Under the pieces are notes generated by a model. The model saw nothing but the letters and a program-made list of their open reading frames with translations. It was not told the DNA's origin and did not search any database. Positions 1 to 12,927 of a stretch of 64,000 nt of DNA are shown here, one piece after another. The DNA is taken from positions 124,001 through 188,000 of the forward strand of contig JAKJXP020000003.1 of NCBI GenBank assembly GCA_022225965.2. The letters are read 5' to 3'. A program made the position numbers and the translations under genes. The DNA is from Diatrype stigma. Lineage: Eukaryota; Ascomycota; Sordariomycetes; Xylariales; Diatrypaceae. Numbering within the stretch: the first letter of the stretch is position 1; each line of letters starts with the position of its first letter.

Positions 1-292
1 AATTGTTGGGTGGTCAATGCGCTGTAGCTGCCCATTTGCCCATTTCGCACTTAAGCAAGTCACCTTCCAGCACTTCAGCGTGGCTCAATTCCCTCTAATC
101 CACATCGCCATTTTGCCAGCAGCTTTGCGCCTGAAACACTCGCCTTCCGGAAGTTATTTCATACGCTGTCTGGTAATTTCTCACCCCTCCCATTTACCTT
201 GTCATACGAACCTCTGCCCAAGGCCAAACTTTGGCAGCACCGCACGACTTTCTCGTAACTGGCCGTCCGTCCCAAAACACGTTCTACACTCC

Positions 293-1738
293 ATGTCAGA
301 CATGGCGTCGATTAGTCCCGTGTCCCACACAGAGGGCGATGGGAAACCCAAGGACAACGGCTTATACCTTGACGGGGCACCGTTCGAGCTCGAGAAACTA
401 TACGACTATGAGCCAGGGGGACACCATCCCGTTCATCTGGGGGACATGCTGCACGGCCGTTACAAAGTCATCCACAAGCTGGGCAGCGGTGGTTACGCGA
501 ATATCTGGCTCTGTCGGGATACATCCAGTACGACGCCGAAGTACCGCGCCCTGAAGATCATCATGGCCGAGGGGTCTACGGAGGAGTGCCCGGAATTGCG
601 AGTCAACCAGCTGAAGCAACACCTCGGTATCGATAATAAGGACTCGACAAGCGGGTACTTCTGCTTACCTTCGGATCAGTTTGAGATCAATGGACCCAAT
701 GGCGCGCACTATGCATTCGCGTATCCGGTGCTGGGACCCCGCGTGTCGAGGCTTGTCAACCTGGCCAACTCCGAGGACAAGGACCCAGGCAGTCCGCTAC
801 GAAAGGTTTGCCTACAGGTGACTCAAGCTTTGTCTACCCTGCATGCCAATGGACTTTGTCACGGCGGTACGTTCTCTTCCCCCTTTCAAACCACGTAGAG
901 TTGCGTCTGCTGATACATAGCATCAGATTTTCGGCCCGCGAACATTCTCGCCCACATCTCGGGCCTGGATGATCTTTCTGAAGACGACGTGCTCGCTTTG
1001 GTCGGGAAACCAAAAACCGTGAAGGTTCTGAAGCGCCCTTCTGGTGATGAGCACGACCTTCCCGGAGCTCCCCACTACCTCGTGTACCCTGTTGATTGGG
1101 ACGAAGTGGCAGAGAATACAGCAGGGCGAGAGTTCATCATCGCAAAAGCCTGTATCACCGACTTCGGCGAAAGCTTTAATACAACAGAGCCTGTTCAAGA
1201 CCTTGGTATACCCCAGGTATATTGCCCGCCTGAATATGTTTTGGACGGCAAAGTCGGCGTTGGGTGCGATTTATGGGCTCTCGGATGTACCCTTTTCGAA
1301 ATCCGTACGGGAAGGAAGCTGTTCGATACGTTCGATGAAGATCCAGACGAGTATCTTTGCCTGATGGCAATGGTTCTGGGCCGGCTGCCAGAGCCGTGGT
1401 GGTCGGAAGGTTGGGAGGGGAGGAGAGAACTCCTCGAGGATGATGTGGATGCGACTGGCAAGGTGGTAGAGGTGCAAAGATATCCTGTCGTTGAGCAGAA
1501 CAGCGGAGACTCGCAGCAATGCGTCGTCGTCCAACCACCAGAGCCCAGGTCACTGCAAGAGGCATTGAGCGTTGGTCTTTTCTACGAGGGCAAATACGGC
1601 CCGGAGGGTATTCACAGAGCGATCCCGGAAGATGAGATTGAGGTTTTCTCGGATCTTCTTTCCAAACTGCTAAGCTTCGATCCCGAGGATCGTCTCACGG
1701 CAAGCCAGGCACTGGAGCATGAATGGTTCAAGATGTGA
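293..1738 (+). CDS. SRPK-like serine/threonine protein kinase
   Basis: Two exons, 293-866 and 927-1738, joined across a 60-nt GT-AG intron; 461 residues. The splice restores the catalytic loop, which reads HGDFRPANIL (Asp about residue 192). Other kinase landmarks are a glycine-rich loop LGSGGYANIW (about 63-72), a lysine in ALKII (Lys88), DFGES (Asp270) and a PPEY activation-segment end. The N-terminal phrase GGHHPVHLGD before the kinase core is typical of fungal SRPK (SR-protein kinase) relatives. The insert between the two lobes is short for a true SRPK, so a divergent member is likely; its substrate is unknown. The ATG at 293 was chosen because the sequence resembles family N-termini from there. 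An in-frame ATG at 17 would add 92 residues, and the true start could even lie upstream of the window. HGD replaces the usual HRD. Confidence 0.85.
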
Positions 1739-3486
1739 TCTTGAGGACAGAACAAGCCACGAGCTATCTGCTGAGCATGAGATTCGATAGATCTCACCCA
1801 TATCGAGGCAGAACGTTGCAACGAATCTGCTCAGAGGTGGCACGGGTGGTTCAGTTGAGGCGGAAGTGCGCTGTGTGCCCTTTCGGCCCCTCTTTTGCCA
1901 TTGGTGTTGTCGTCATCAGGATACTCTCCCCAGAGTGCAAATAAGGGGCGCTCGTGGCTTGTGGTTACGGGTGTATTGGGAGATTCTTACTTGAGATCTG
2001 GAAGCGGTCTGACTGCTGCTCAGTGACTTCTCTTTGAGGGGAGATTATAGTCAAGAATGGGAGGCGTGTCATGTGAACTATTAGGACCAGAGTCTGAGAT
2101 ATCGTACTTGACAGTTATGACCCAAGGCCCCAAAATAACGAATCAACTCGACGCCACCCCATCTGTTCGTTCCTCAGGTGGTTAGGCAAACCGGTAAACT
2201 CTGTACCTGCGCGAATACTTGATGTCATCTTGACAGGACCACCGGTGATATAAAGGACTGAGAAAGATACATTGATTCGCTTAATACATCGAACGTACGA
2301 TGCGATCTTGAGGAAATGTTTGTTGGTTTGCTTGTAGCGACAACTCCCTCCCGAAGTATCGCCTCGCACCGCATACCTAGCGGGTGATGTCAAGTGCCAG
2401 GGTTACTGACCAACGACCACCCGTATCAGGGCAAGTATTGGCCGTATGGCCCAACGAAGCCAGCATCATACGCCGAAGGTTGGCTTAGTACCGGAGAGGT
2501 CTTAGGCAGAGGAGTGAGTACGAGTACCCCATAAAGACAAACCCGGCGACCATGTTCCCGCCACCGGAGTCGTGATTCTATCTGATGGCAGGTTCCAACC
2601 TAGGTGACGCGGGCGGTTGGCGATACGCGGGTAGAACGCTGCAGCCACTTCTCTAATACTGACTGATAGTACGTACGATGACGAGGTCAGGTCTGATGCC
2701 TATCAGGTGTATCTGTAACCAATGATACTTTGGTACGCGAGACTAGTGCTCGGAACATGCCGTGGACACCGGCCCCCTATTTGCTATACCATGTCTTAGC
2801 CCTAGCCATAGTGTATACGGAGTGCGCGGAGCCCGCGGAGCCGGCCTATACTTACAACGATGACTTGCTGACGCAACTAACTGTGCAAGGAACAATTAGT
2901 TTGAGGTGTATCATAGCGAGTTTCTAGCAGGCTAGTGTAGTGTATATTATTACTATACTTTTTGTAAGCACCTTGATCAAAGGAAGTTGAGCTTTGTGAG
3001 ACCACTTTGAAAAAACCTGATACTATGCAGTTTGAAGTAGGTAGCTAGTATCGGAATAGCAATAATCGGGTATCCGTATGGCCGTTCTAAAGTCCGTGAC
3101 CATGGTAACATTTCCGATCGGCTTTGTTTATAAACGGAGCGGTAGATCTCTTAGTCCCTAATTCCTGGTTCTAGATGGGGACTCGGCGTCATTAGTGCCC
3201 GTCCCAGATGCGCGGAAATTGCCGCCATGGTTGAAGACAAGGTTTCACCCGATTCTACGGGTGCGGGCGGGAATGTCGTTGACGTATACCCCACGGCTGA
3301 GCACTGAGTCCGCGGCCGAGCAATGAGCTCCAGGACACCACTGAAAATTGCGTATATAACCAACGGGTCATTTCGAGATCAACGTCGATTGAATCTCATA
3401 CTTCCACTCCAAGCAAGACACATACTTCACCTACTTATATCAAAGCTTTGTTCAACCCTACACACACACACAACTCAATCGCAGAG
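1739..3486. other. Intergenic, no gene seen
   Basis: This 1.7 kb between the kinase and the aldo-keto reductase holds only short, unconserved open frames. I see no RNA gene. The last 130 bases carry the reductase promoter, with a TATA-like run at 3353-3359 and a CA-rich leader just before the start codon. Confidence 0.6.
3353..3359 (+). promoter_or_regulatory. TATA-like element upstream of the aldo-keto reductase
   Basis: TATATAA lies about 130 bases before the ATG at 3487 and is followed by a CA-rich leader (repeated ACACAC near 3461), a common fungal promoter and leader layout. This is position and composition only. Confidence 0.4.
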
Positions 3487-4670
3487 ATGGCGCGACTCGT
3501 CGGAAAGCAGATCGGCCCAATTGGCTACGGCTTGATGGGGTTGACGTGGCGAGCAAACCCATGCCCCCAAGAGCAGGCCTTCGAGGCGATGCGTGCTGCT
3601 CTCAAGAGTGGTGCCAACTTCTGGAATGGCGGCGTATTCTACGGATCACACGATTACAACAGCTTGGTCCTTCTCGAGCGCTACTTCCAGAAGTACCCCG
3701 AGGACTCGGACAAGGTCGTCATCAGCATTAAGGGTGGCATGAACGCTCACGGGACGGGTGCAGATGGTTCGCCTGAGAATACCCGTAGAGCCCTCGACGA
3801 CTGCCTGGCCCAGCTTAACGGACGAAAGAAGCTCGATATCTTCGAATTCGCCCGTCGCGACCAGAATGTCCCGATGGAAGTGACATTCAAAGTCCTCGAG
3901 GACGAATACATCAAGACCGGCAAACTTGGCGGCATCTCGATCTCCGAGGTCAGGGCCGAGACAATTCACGAGGCCGTCAAGCATACGAAAGTCGTAGCCG
4001 TGGAGGTTGAGCTATCTATGTAAGTGTACTTACCTTGATTGTACGCTGCCCTTTTGAGACTAACTGTGATGGTAGGTGGTGCACCGATGTACTCGAGAAC
4101 GGTGTTGCAGCAGCTTGTGCCCAATACGGCATCCCCTTGGTCGCATATTCACCAATCGGACGAGGAATGCTGTCGGGACAGTACAAATCGGTAGATGATC
4201 TTCCCGCAGATAGTGTAAGTCCCTTATGCCCTCATCGTGGCATCTCAGCGGTCGATGTGTGCACACGTGGGGAGCGTCGCATCCAGTAACATCGGGTATC
4301 ACGTGCTGGAGTTTGCCTATAACCACGAGTAGTTGCTGACATCAGAATACAGATGCTTCGTCACTTCCCCCGCTTCCAACCGGGAAATTTCGAGATCAAC
4401 CTAGAGCTCGTGAAGGAAGCAGAGGGGTTAGCAAAGAAGAAGGGCTGCACTCCCGCCCAGTTGGCGATCAACTGGACAAGGGCACTCTCACGGAGACCGG
4501 GCATGCCAACGATCATCCCGATCCCGGGAGCAACGACAGCCGCCCGCGTCGAGGAGAACAGCAAGGAGGTGGACATCACGGACGAGGAAATGGCAGAGAT
4601 CGATGCTATCTTGGCTAAGTTTTCGCCTGTTGGGGAGCGTTACCCGGCCCATGTGCCTACCAACACATAG
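3487..4670 (+). CDS. Aldo-keto reductase, pyridoxal reductase (YakC/Plr1) type
   Basis: Three exons, 3487-4019, 4076-4214 and 4353-4670; 329 residues, the usual length for the family. The fold markers are an N-terminal GPIGYGLMGLTW strand, GANFWNGGVFYG, IKGG with the catalytic lysine, AYSPIGRGMLSGQY, and IPIPGAT near the C-terminus that grips the NADPH phosphate. Relatives reduce pyridoxal or other aldehydes with NADPH in the cytosol. The catalytic Tyr (in VFYG) and Lys are present. The usual active-site Asp is Asn (in FWNGG), and the usual His position reads Arg (EFARRD). Some fungal Plr1-like proteins share such changes, so the exact substrate is open. Intron 1 is 56 nt and intron 2 is 138 nt; both close in frame. 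Confidence 0.85.
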
Positions 4671-6982
4671 GTAAGGGTAAGAAGAGCTGTCCTTAGAAGT
4701 TAGCCTAGGCTTCACGGGAGCGAACCAGCCAATGGTGATTTAGGCGTGTCGGGTCAGGCAAGAAAAATGTCCACAGTTTCGAGTCCAGGGACTCTTTTGA
4801 GCATTGCAGAATTCTTGAAAAGTGCATCATTCCACAATGTGATTAGGTATACATCCGAGAAAAACTAAGTACTTACCAAGGAACCCCAACTGCAATTCTT
4901 TGGCAATCATATCTAGGAATACCGTAATGTCAGATGTAAGAGACGCGGGAGCTTATGGGTGTGCCGTGTGCCTTTTGGTTGATTCCAATGTTTGAGTTTG
5001 GGCTAGGTGAGTGAGATTTGATACTAACAAGATGAACAACCGCGTTGGCTGGGTCGTTGCAACATTACTGGCGGTTCTTAGTTGCGCGTTTCGCACAAGC
5101 ACTGAACAAGGGGGAATGTCAAATTAGGAACAGGAGATTGACAAGAGAGAGATACTGATAGCCGACCACTATTGGGTCGCGTGCTAGCCTTTAACCGATC
5201 TGGCGGAAGTTCTAGAAGTCGTGAGGATGGAAAGTTGAAACATATTTGTTCGGTGGTAAAATTGGAGGACAGACTCTTACTTCATAAGTGGGGACTCCCG
5301 GAAAACTATCGGGAAAACGTGGCTTAGTTTTATAGTGTATCTACACTGTGTATATGCTCACCTTTACTGTATAGCTAGCCCCGCAGATCAAATCATAGGC
5401 CGGCAGTCAACCTTGAAGCATTTAAAGGGGGCATGAACCAAATCTCACATCTAATATGGAGTATAATGATTCTCACCAAGACGAGACCCTCAGAGTGCTT
5501 TGGGCAAGCTGGGCTTGGGTAATCATGCATTCAGTCATGATGCTACTCCGTAACTATGCAGCACCAGGTAAGAGCTTAGGTAAGCTTCAACAATACAATG
5601 TGAACTACTCCCACACACAAGCCGGATCTGGAAGTTGAGTTTGAGGGTGTGTTACATAGGCGATGTTCTGCATACACACGTAGTACAGCCTTCATTATTA
5701 TACAGTTATTATCACCATACTTTTACTTCGTAGCATGGTAACAATCCCACATATTCTGGCTTTTAAGAGGCAGTTCAAGCATGCTATTTTCTCTGGTTTG
5801 GAATTATGAAAAGGTGTTTGCAAGATCAAGATGACAGACATATGCATCATAACACATGCAAGCACTTACACCGTACAGGTGCGGATCAAGTTGCGCAAGA
5901 ACGGTTTCTGAAACTATACCGAAAATAACGAGCTACGGCTACGCTAGTCTCAACCAAGATTGACTCAAAAAATTCCCGAGCTTCCAATTGGCCGAGACAA
6001 GTCTCGATCTGAACCCAATATGGAATCGTTTACGGGCTTCGTAAAGTTTATAGTAGGGACAAACTCAAGCAAACTCAAAGGGGACCGCGCTGTCAGAAGG
6101 GACACGGGCGCTGACGGGGGGGTCCGTACTGCGCCATACTGTGCTGTGGTGCAGGACCTACCTAGGTAACTAATGATGCAGCCGGACTAATAGTTCAATA
6201 GATACAATACCTACACATGTACCCAGCAGGGGCTACCTGGGCTGCCTGGTACCTATAGTTAATTAGATACAGGCTGGAAAAAGGATGTAATTAATGTGAT
6301 ATATCCGCGTCACCAACACCAGCCAGCTAATTATAGTTCGTTCCTATCATCATTTCGCTCACAACCGCAGCCGAAGGCATTGTTCGCTCGTTTTTATCAC
6401 CAATTGTCTCGAGGCCGGATTGCTTGGTGATTTGGATATAGCCATTGGAAGTGCGAAGCAGCTACCCAGGTAATACTTAATGAGTCTCTAACCAATCTAC
6501 CGAAGCACTATCAGTCGATCACCTACGAAACACTCCGCCGGAACCTGTTTGCGACGCGATTCCGTTGCGCGGTACTCGATTTACGACGGGAGACAACGAC
6601 AGCAATTGACAACACTACCTATGTTAACGCTCCTCGACAGAGGTCGATTGGGTGGCTACTGGCGATTTGGTAATTGGTAACGACTCCGCAGCCCGCCACC
6701 CCGTTCCTGCAGTGTAACAACCATCGTCTCAAGAGGTTTTATCGGCTCATCTCTTTCGACTGAAATCGATTGCTAGTGAAGGTTTTCTACCTTGCCTAAG
6801 CGCCAGAGAAGACTCGACTTCTATCGACCTTCCGAGCAGCTACCTACAGCAAGGGTAATAACGGCAAGCTGCATGTCTTCCTGAGATACCTGCTCTTTCC
6901 ATTTGCACCTTGGTCCATTGCGCCTGTCGAGGTGAACAGGTTCACGGCTTCCCAAGGGTCTTCGACCAACTAGGCAAAGGAT
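4671..6982. other. Intergenic, no gene seen
   Basis: This 2.3 kb between the reductase and the next gene contains only short open frames without family features. The part from about 6300 on is probably promoter and 5' leader of the following gene; a long leader or a leader intron is possible but not demonstrated. Confidence 0.5.
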
Positions 6983-9760
6983 ATGCAGAGACCTTCGGAA
7001 TCTGCGACGTATACGATCGATGCCATGGCTTATCCAACGATACCACCGTCGCCAGGGTCACCCACTCTCACGAACCCTGACATGATATTGCCCGATTATG
7101 ACGATTCTGTTTCCTCTCCTGAGCGATCGAACTCCTTGGAAATGTGGAAGAATGCTTCGGCCAATAACATACAGTTTGATCAGTTTAACCAGTTCGATCT
7201 CTCCCCTCACGCCTTTTCTGGTCCTATAACTCCAACCACGCCAATTATATATGGAAATGGAACTATGCTATCTGATATTGGCGAGGTCACCGAGGCGGAA
7301 AGCGTTTGCGGTCCTGCAAAGGCACGTCCCACTAAACGCACCAGCACAAACGATGGCCCTCTCGCAATGGTCCCAGAATCTACTAGGAGAAAAGCCCACA
7401 TTGTTCGCGAGAGGCGTGCATCAGTTGACTCGAATAGCACCATAACCTCGCTTGAGCGGCCGGCTGAACAACCGCCAGTATTTGCCGACTTCGATGACAC
7501 CGTTAGCGTGGACGACAGCAACTTCCAGGGCGACGACGAGGAGAGTGTGGCGGATTCGTACATCGACGACGAGTCGGTTCAGGTGGGAATATCACATATC
7601 AAGGACCGGGCTAAGCAAGAGGGAGACTCGACGGCATTAAGCAGAAGGGCGGAGGAGATCCTTGCTAATGCCAAACAACGGCTGACTGTAAGAGATCGAA
7701 TCTGATTAGAATGAGGATTATGGTTTGCTAACAGCTTGAAGACTATGGAGAACAACCTCAGCCGGGCAAGAACAATCCAGTCCCCAACGTTTTCTTCTAT
7801 TGCGTCAGACTCTACACCATCGCCACCACGGTTTCGCCCAATCCCTGCCATCCATCCCGATTTTTTAAACCACGATTATGCAAGCAAGCCGCGGTTTGGG
7901 CACGCCAGAATATCGAGTGAAAACAGCCTACCTACCGACACAAAGCCGAATGCGATTGTGCAGAGGTCCTCCAGCGCACTTGGCGCAGCTGGTGGCTACC
8001 GGCCCCCATCGACGGCCTCTCGAGATGTGACTCCTGGTTCTGATAGCCCCAAGCAAAGTCCAAGAGAACGAGCCTCCTATGGGAGTATGAACTCGGCAAG
8101 AAATTCGCTTTCCCCACATGTGAGGGACTCGATGCTAGAACCACTTAGCGAGGATGAGACTGCAAACGGCATGGATTCTTCACGTCCCATAAGTCTTCAG
8201 AGTAGCAACCTAGAGACGTTCCTGAATCCAACATTCGGTTCTTACAACAAATCAGGCCTGAAACGGTCTGCATCTACAGCGCAAATGCGGGACATCAAAG
8301 AACAGATGAATGAACTGAAGGGGAGGTTGTCGACCTTGAGGGATCAAGCCCGCGCAGATACTATGAAGCGTCGGAGCTTACAAAGTTTACGAACCCCGAG
8401 CCCCTTCACACATGCCCAAGTCGACCAATGGTATGCTGCGCCGAAGAAGGCCAGTGATATCAGTCCAGTCCACGAAGACTCCGCAGAGCAACCTTCAATC
8501 GGGAACACTTCTGGTAGCGAGGATGATGCGCGAAATGAAACTCCGAATCACGATGACATAGGCGACAGTTCTTCGGAAAGCCAATATACGGAAGTGAACG
8601 AGGAAGCTCCACAGACCGAACTTCATCCGGCTCGATCACGGGCACCTTCACATCAAGAAAACAGTTGGAATGCGTTGCATGGCGACGGGCAAGAGGATGC
8701 GGATGAAGACATGAAGACCGAGGATGGTTTCCAGGATGACGAGACTAGCAGTTACCTTGATACGGCGAGTGAGAGTGGTGAATCTTCCTACCACGACTCG
8801 GTGCAGAACCAGGTATCCCACGAAGATCGTGAAGATGCCTTTGACTATGAGCATTTCTTCTTGCATAGTGCTATGGGCAGTATGAGCCAGAGGAAATTAG
8901 GGAGGGACAGCGACGATGATTACAGCTCGGACGATTCGACCGAAACCACTGTGGGCCCAGCCGCGGCCAATCGACGTCGTCGGGGCAGTACAGTTTCGAC
9001 GTCCACCATGGAGTCATTCGCGACAGCTACCGAAGGCAGAAATACGAGAGCGGAGGATGAAGCTGCAAGAGAACACCGGGCTAAAGCGCGCGTGGACCAT
9101 GAAGCTGTAAAAGAACAACACCGGGCTAGAGTAGCAGCCCCTGCTGAGATACCCATGCGGGTTCGGTCGCAAACCCCTATCCGGGCCAAACGCCCTGCCT
9201 TTGAAGGAGCCGATCCCATCGGCCCCCGGTCGCGGAGTAGCGCGGCTACCTTTCCCCACCATCCTTCCATCTCCTCGCTCGACTCCTTCGGCACGAGCCG
9301 AAGCTTCCCCCTTGTCAACCGACCGAAATCGAACAACAACGACAACAGCGGTCTGCTCACCCCGCGTGACTCGCCCGACCAGAGCCTCAAGCGGATCTCC
9401 GAGACGCTCCTGAGCGACGCCACCAGCAGCATCTACGGCGACAAGGACAAAGACAACAACGCCGAAAACCACCAACCTGGGCATGGAGACCTGTCCACGC
9501 CCATGTCCATGTCGTCATCTGCGTCAGCCTCGACCATAGAGATGCTCCAGAGAGACGACCAGATTCTGGTCGAGCGACTGGTGGGCAGCCTCGGCCGCTG
9601 CATTCTCGGCCTCGCCGAGTCGGGGCGCGCCACTCCCGAGTCCCGCATGTACCGGAGGAAAATCGAGGCGGCGAAGCGGGCGCTCGAGAACTTCGATGCG
9701 GACGGGGACGACTCGCCAACACAGCGGGCGCTCGAGAAACTGGAGGGGTTGTCGCCATGA
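6983..9760 (+). CDS. Conserved low-complexity fungal protein of unknown function
   Basis: Two exons, 6983-7687 and 7742-9760, with a 54-nt intron; 907 residues. The acceptor at 7740-7741 was preferred over the nearer CAG at 7732-7734. Only the former keeps the frame and gives the run QRLT-TMENNLSRAR, which continues the preceding EEILANAK helix. The protein is mostly disordered, rich in Ser, Asp and Glu. It has two likely coiled-coil islands: RRAEEILANAKQRL and the following MENNL at about 220-245, and KEQMNELKGRLSTLRDQ at about 415-435, followed by RRSLQSLRTPSPF. The acidic stretch near residues 500-620 and the Arg/Ala-rich stretch near 690-730 are low complexity. I recognise no enzyme domain. 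A later in-frame ATG at 7025 is an alternative start. Confidence 0.75.
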
Positions 9761-10598
9761 TCATAATTTAAACCTAACCTACTCTGAAACGTGTATAATG
9801 TCTAATGCGATCCATATCTTTTCCCCAAACAAGGGGAGATGGGAGGAGGGGTGCCTCGAAACGACTGGATGTCACCCGATTGGAACACGAACCTCCCTCG
9901 CGAATCTTGTGCTTCTTCATTTCTTGTTCATACCCGGAACTGCAGGCAAACATCATCACCGCTCGGTTCGCCTAGCACATTCTGGGAATGTTTCTTGTCT
10001 TATTACTATTATTACTACGCATCTACCTTGTATTACCCTTTTGTTTTTCACGGCTTCTCATGACCGGAGGAGGTCCGGCGTCGCATCAAGGGGCGAGTTT
10101 GGGTGGGGTCAGGGGTTTACATATGTACTAGTTAGAAGGATCCAGGAGGCGGATAGGGAGATGGGTGGCGATGGCGGCATATATTTTTTCTCCCCCCATT
10201 TGGATTGGGTTGGATCACCAAAGACAATCATCGCCTGGAGCTTCCGACATCACATGCTTCTAGGCACTTACATACTGCGAGGTGTTGGTCTTTCGATACG
10301 ATACCCCCCGGGCTTTTTGTTTATACGGATCCGCTGGGTGGAGGTGCAATACATCACATCACATACATGCATACGGGCATACCCGGCACCGGGTGGTATC
10401 ATGTAAATATCTGGGGTGCGCTTTTTGGTATAGAGCGGATTATAAGTTCTACTGCGTGTTCCGAGGATTGACTTTCGAAAGTATGCATCAGCATGTGCGT
10501 ATGTGCTTAAATTAGAAACAGATACTCGTCAAGACTGTAAGCGCCTGACTCCCATTTTTACTGGGCACGTTCGACATCAAGTAGCTACGTGCTTACAG
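9761..10598. other. Intergenic between convergent genes
   Basis: This is 3' flank shared by the 907-residue gene and the transcription factor gene on the other strand. A long open frame here (to 10406) has no recognisable domain and overlaps the end of the upstream gene, so it is not called. Confidence 0.6.
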
Positions 10599-12927
10599 TT
10601 ACGTCATGTTAGACGTCCCCCCGAGTTGATCCGTAATCGCCAAATCGAAGTTGTTGAAGTCAACATTAGCGGCCCAGTCGTAGTCGGGAAAGGGGTCGCT
10701 GGAAAACAGGCCGAAGGGGTCTAGCATGTCAGCAGAGGCAGCGATCTCCGAAGCCGTCCGAGACGTATTATCGTCTTGAAATTGTTGGTGGCGGTGTTCT
10801 TCTTGCAGGGGCCCTAGAGAGGCGGCGGCGTTTTGACCTTCGGGGGGAGAGAAAGGGGAAAGGCAATCAGCAAGAGGAAAAAGAAGAAAACGAACTGGAA
10901 GAGGTTTCGTTTTTGTTGTCAACTAACTTACATGCTGTTGTCTGCTCACCGCCACCGCCACCGCCACCGCCCCCGTCATCGTCATCGTCAACCTCGCCGT
11001 CGTCATCTTTGTACGGGTTCGGCCGCCCGTCGAACTCCTCCCTCCACCACCAAAACGAGTCGAACACGACGCTCATGGACAAGCGGCCGCGCGTCTTCGT
11101 CTCCAAGCCGTCCAACACAGCCCCGCCCCCGTCCCGGCGGGAGGAGGAGACGAAGACCTTCCGGCTGGTCCACAGCTGGCCGAGGATGGAGGCGGCCCGG
11201 GCGCCGAGATCGTCGTTAGCGACCGACGCCCGCCCCCGCACGAGCAGGATCGCAGAGAAGTACGCCGTCTCGCCCGCGCCGAGGTCCGCGAACCGCGCCA
11301 GCGCGCTGCTGCGCTGCACCTTCAGGATGCAGATGGCCGCCAGCGTGAGCGTGCGCTCTACGAAGGTCGTGAGCAGCTCTGGCGGAGGACGTTGGTGGTT
11401 TTGGGATCCCTCCCCCTCCCTGTCGCCGTCGCCGTTGCGCAATGCCGCTTCTACTTGTTGGATGAAACTGCAGGCGACGGCGTAGAGCCGCAGCAGCCCC
11501 TCTCTGTCCGGGGGGCGGCCCGCGGGTTCGAGGAAGTGGTAGGCTAGGATGTGAAGGCGGCAACAGTGCAAGTGCACATGATCTTCCTTTCCGTGTTAGC
11601 TGCACAGCTCGGTGGAACTGAGGTTTTGGTTGATTTGATAGCTAGCTTCCAGAGGGCACGATGGAGTTGAGCTTACTCAGCGGCGTCATAGATGGCGAGA
11701 CCATGTCGGTTAGCTGGGCATCGAAGAGGTTGATGAAAGGACTCAGCGTGCTTGGCTGCGTTTTCGAACTAACAGCAGCAGCAGCAGAAGCAGTCGGATG
11801 GGCTTGCTTCAGCATAGCAGCCGTGGCGGCGATAAGAACCTTGTGCATTTCCCAGCTGAATCGTATATCACTGGGTAGGTCGTCGATGAGGCCTTCGCTA
11901 TTTGACATGTTCACGGCCGAATTCGCCAGTGTGAGAGGAGGTAGCCCGTCTCGGATGCTCACGCTGCCGTCTCTTCAGCTAATAATTCCTACTTACCCAA
12001 GGCCTTTCTGATTCCTCTTTCCTTTTGTCCGGACTGGACTCACCTGTTACATATCATGATGCAATGCATCCACAGCTGGGCGCGAAAGAGCTTCTGAGAC
12101 CGCGTGCTCACCAGCTTTGCCCGCGCAAACTCCTGGCCCACCCCCGCGACATGGAGGCCAATCTGCATGGCGAGGGCCATCGCCGCACCGCTCAGAACGG
12201 AGCTGAGGTCTTTCTGCGCCGTGTTGATAGGAACGGGCCAGAGGCAGAGCAGCAGCAGGCCCTGGATGGTCTGGATCGGCGCGGCCCTCGACTCGAGGGC
12301 CAGCAGGGCCTTCGTGTTGATGCACGAACTCAACCGGTGTAGCAACGTGGGATCCTGGGAGTACTTTCGACTGCCGATGTATACGATAGCCCAGAAGAGG
12401 AACGGGCAAAGATCGTAATACCCATCCGGCGGAAGATGGGGATCTAGCAATGGCAGGAGGTGCACATATCGATCGAAGAACCTGCAATATTTAGCTAAGT
12501 ATGCCATGCCGAGTGATAATCCCAAAGGCTTAGGCACAACTCACATATCGAAGCAGCCCCTTATCTTCCTCGCCTCGACTACCTGGCCATCTAGCTCCCG
12601 GGAAGAGCAATCGACAATGGGCGGGACATAACCTGCTATGGCTGTTGGGGAGATGCTGCTGCTGCAGATAGTAGGCATGGATGCAATCGTCTGCTCATGG
12701 ATTACTGGTGGCGAGGCTGTCTCGCCGTTTGTGTTGTGTCGCAGAGACTCGAGCTGACGTTGCAGCTGAGCCTTGGTTTGTCTTACCCCTGGGGTGGATG
12801 CTAAGACACACTGCAGGCCCATCCGTCGACATCTAGAACAGATGTCATGAGGCGGTTCGGCATCACACCTGATTTTGTGTAAACGGCACTCTTTGCACGC
12901 TTTCCGTCGTCTTGTTTCTGGTGGCAT
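10599..12927 (-). CDS. Zn2Cys6 fungal transcription factor
   Basis: Five exons on the minus strand: 12927-12545, 12481-12044, 11963-11677, 11582-10932 and 10837-10599; 665 residues. The DNA-binding domain is at the extreme N-terminus with cysteines 11, 14, 21, 30, 33 and 40 (C-x2-C-x6-C-x8-C-x2-C-x6-C), followed by a short basic coiled-coil linker (QLQRQLESLRH). The middle (FFDRYVHLLPLLDP onward, with GLPPLTLAN) looks like the fungal-specific regulatory domain of Leu3-type factors. The tail has an Asp/Gly run at about 570-585 and an acidic, aromatic end (FPDYDWAANVDF) typical of an activation domain. It is the only DNA-binding regulator in the window and sits beside the UbiA/P450 block, so local control is plausible. 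The acceptor of exon 3 is the least certain; an alternative 6 nt upstream also keeps frame. Confidence 0.85.

Noticed and set aside
9696..10406. 236-codon open frame on the plus strand
   Set aside because: It starts inside the preceding gene in another frame, has no domain or biased codon use, and covers the 3' flank between convergent genes.
11216..11605. Minus-strand Arg/Pro-rich open frame and plus-strand frames near 10833-11485
   Set aside because: They are shadows of the GC-rich fourth exon of the Zn2Cys6 factor.
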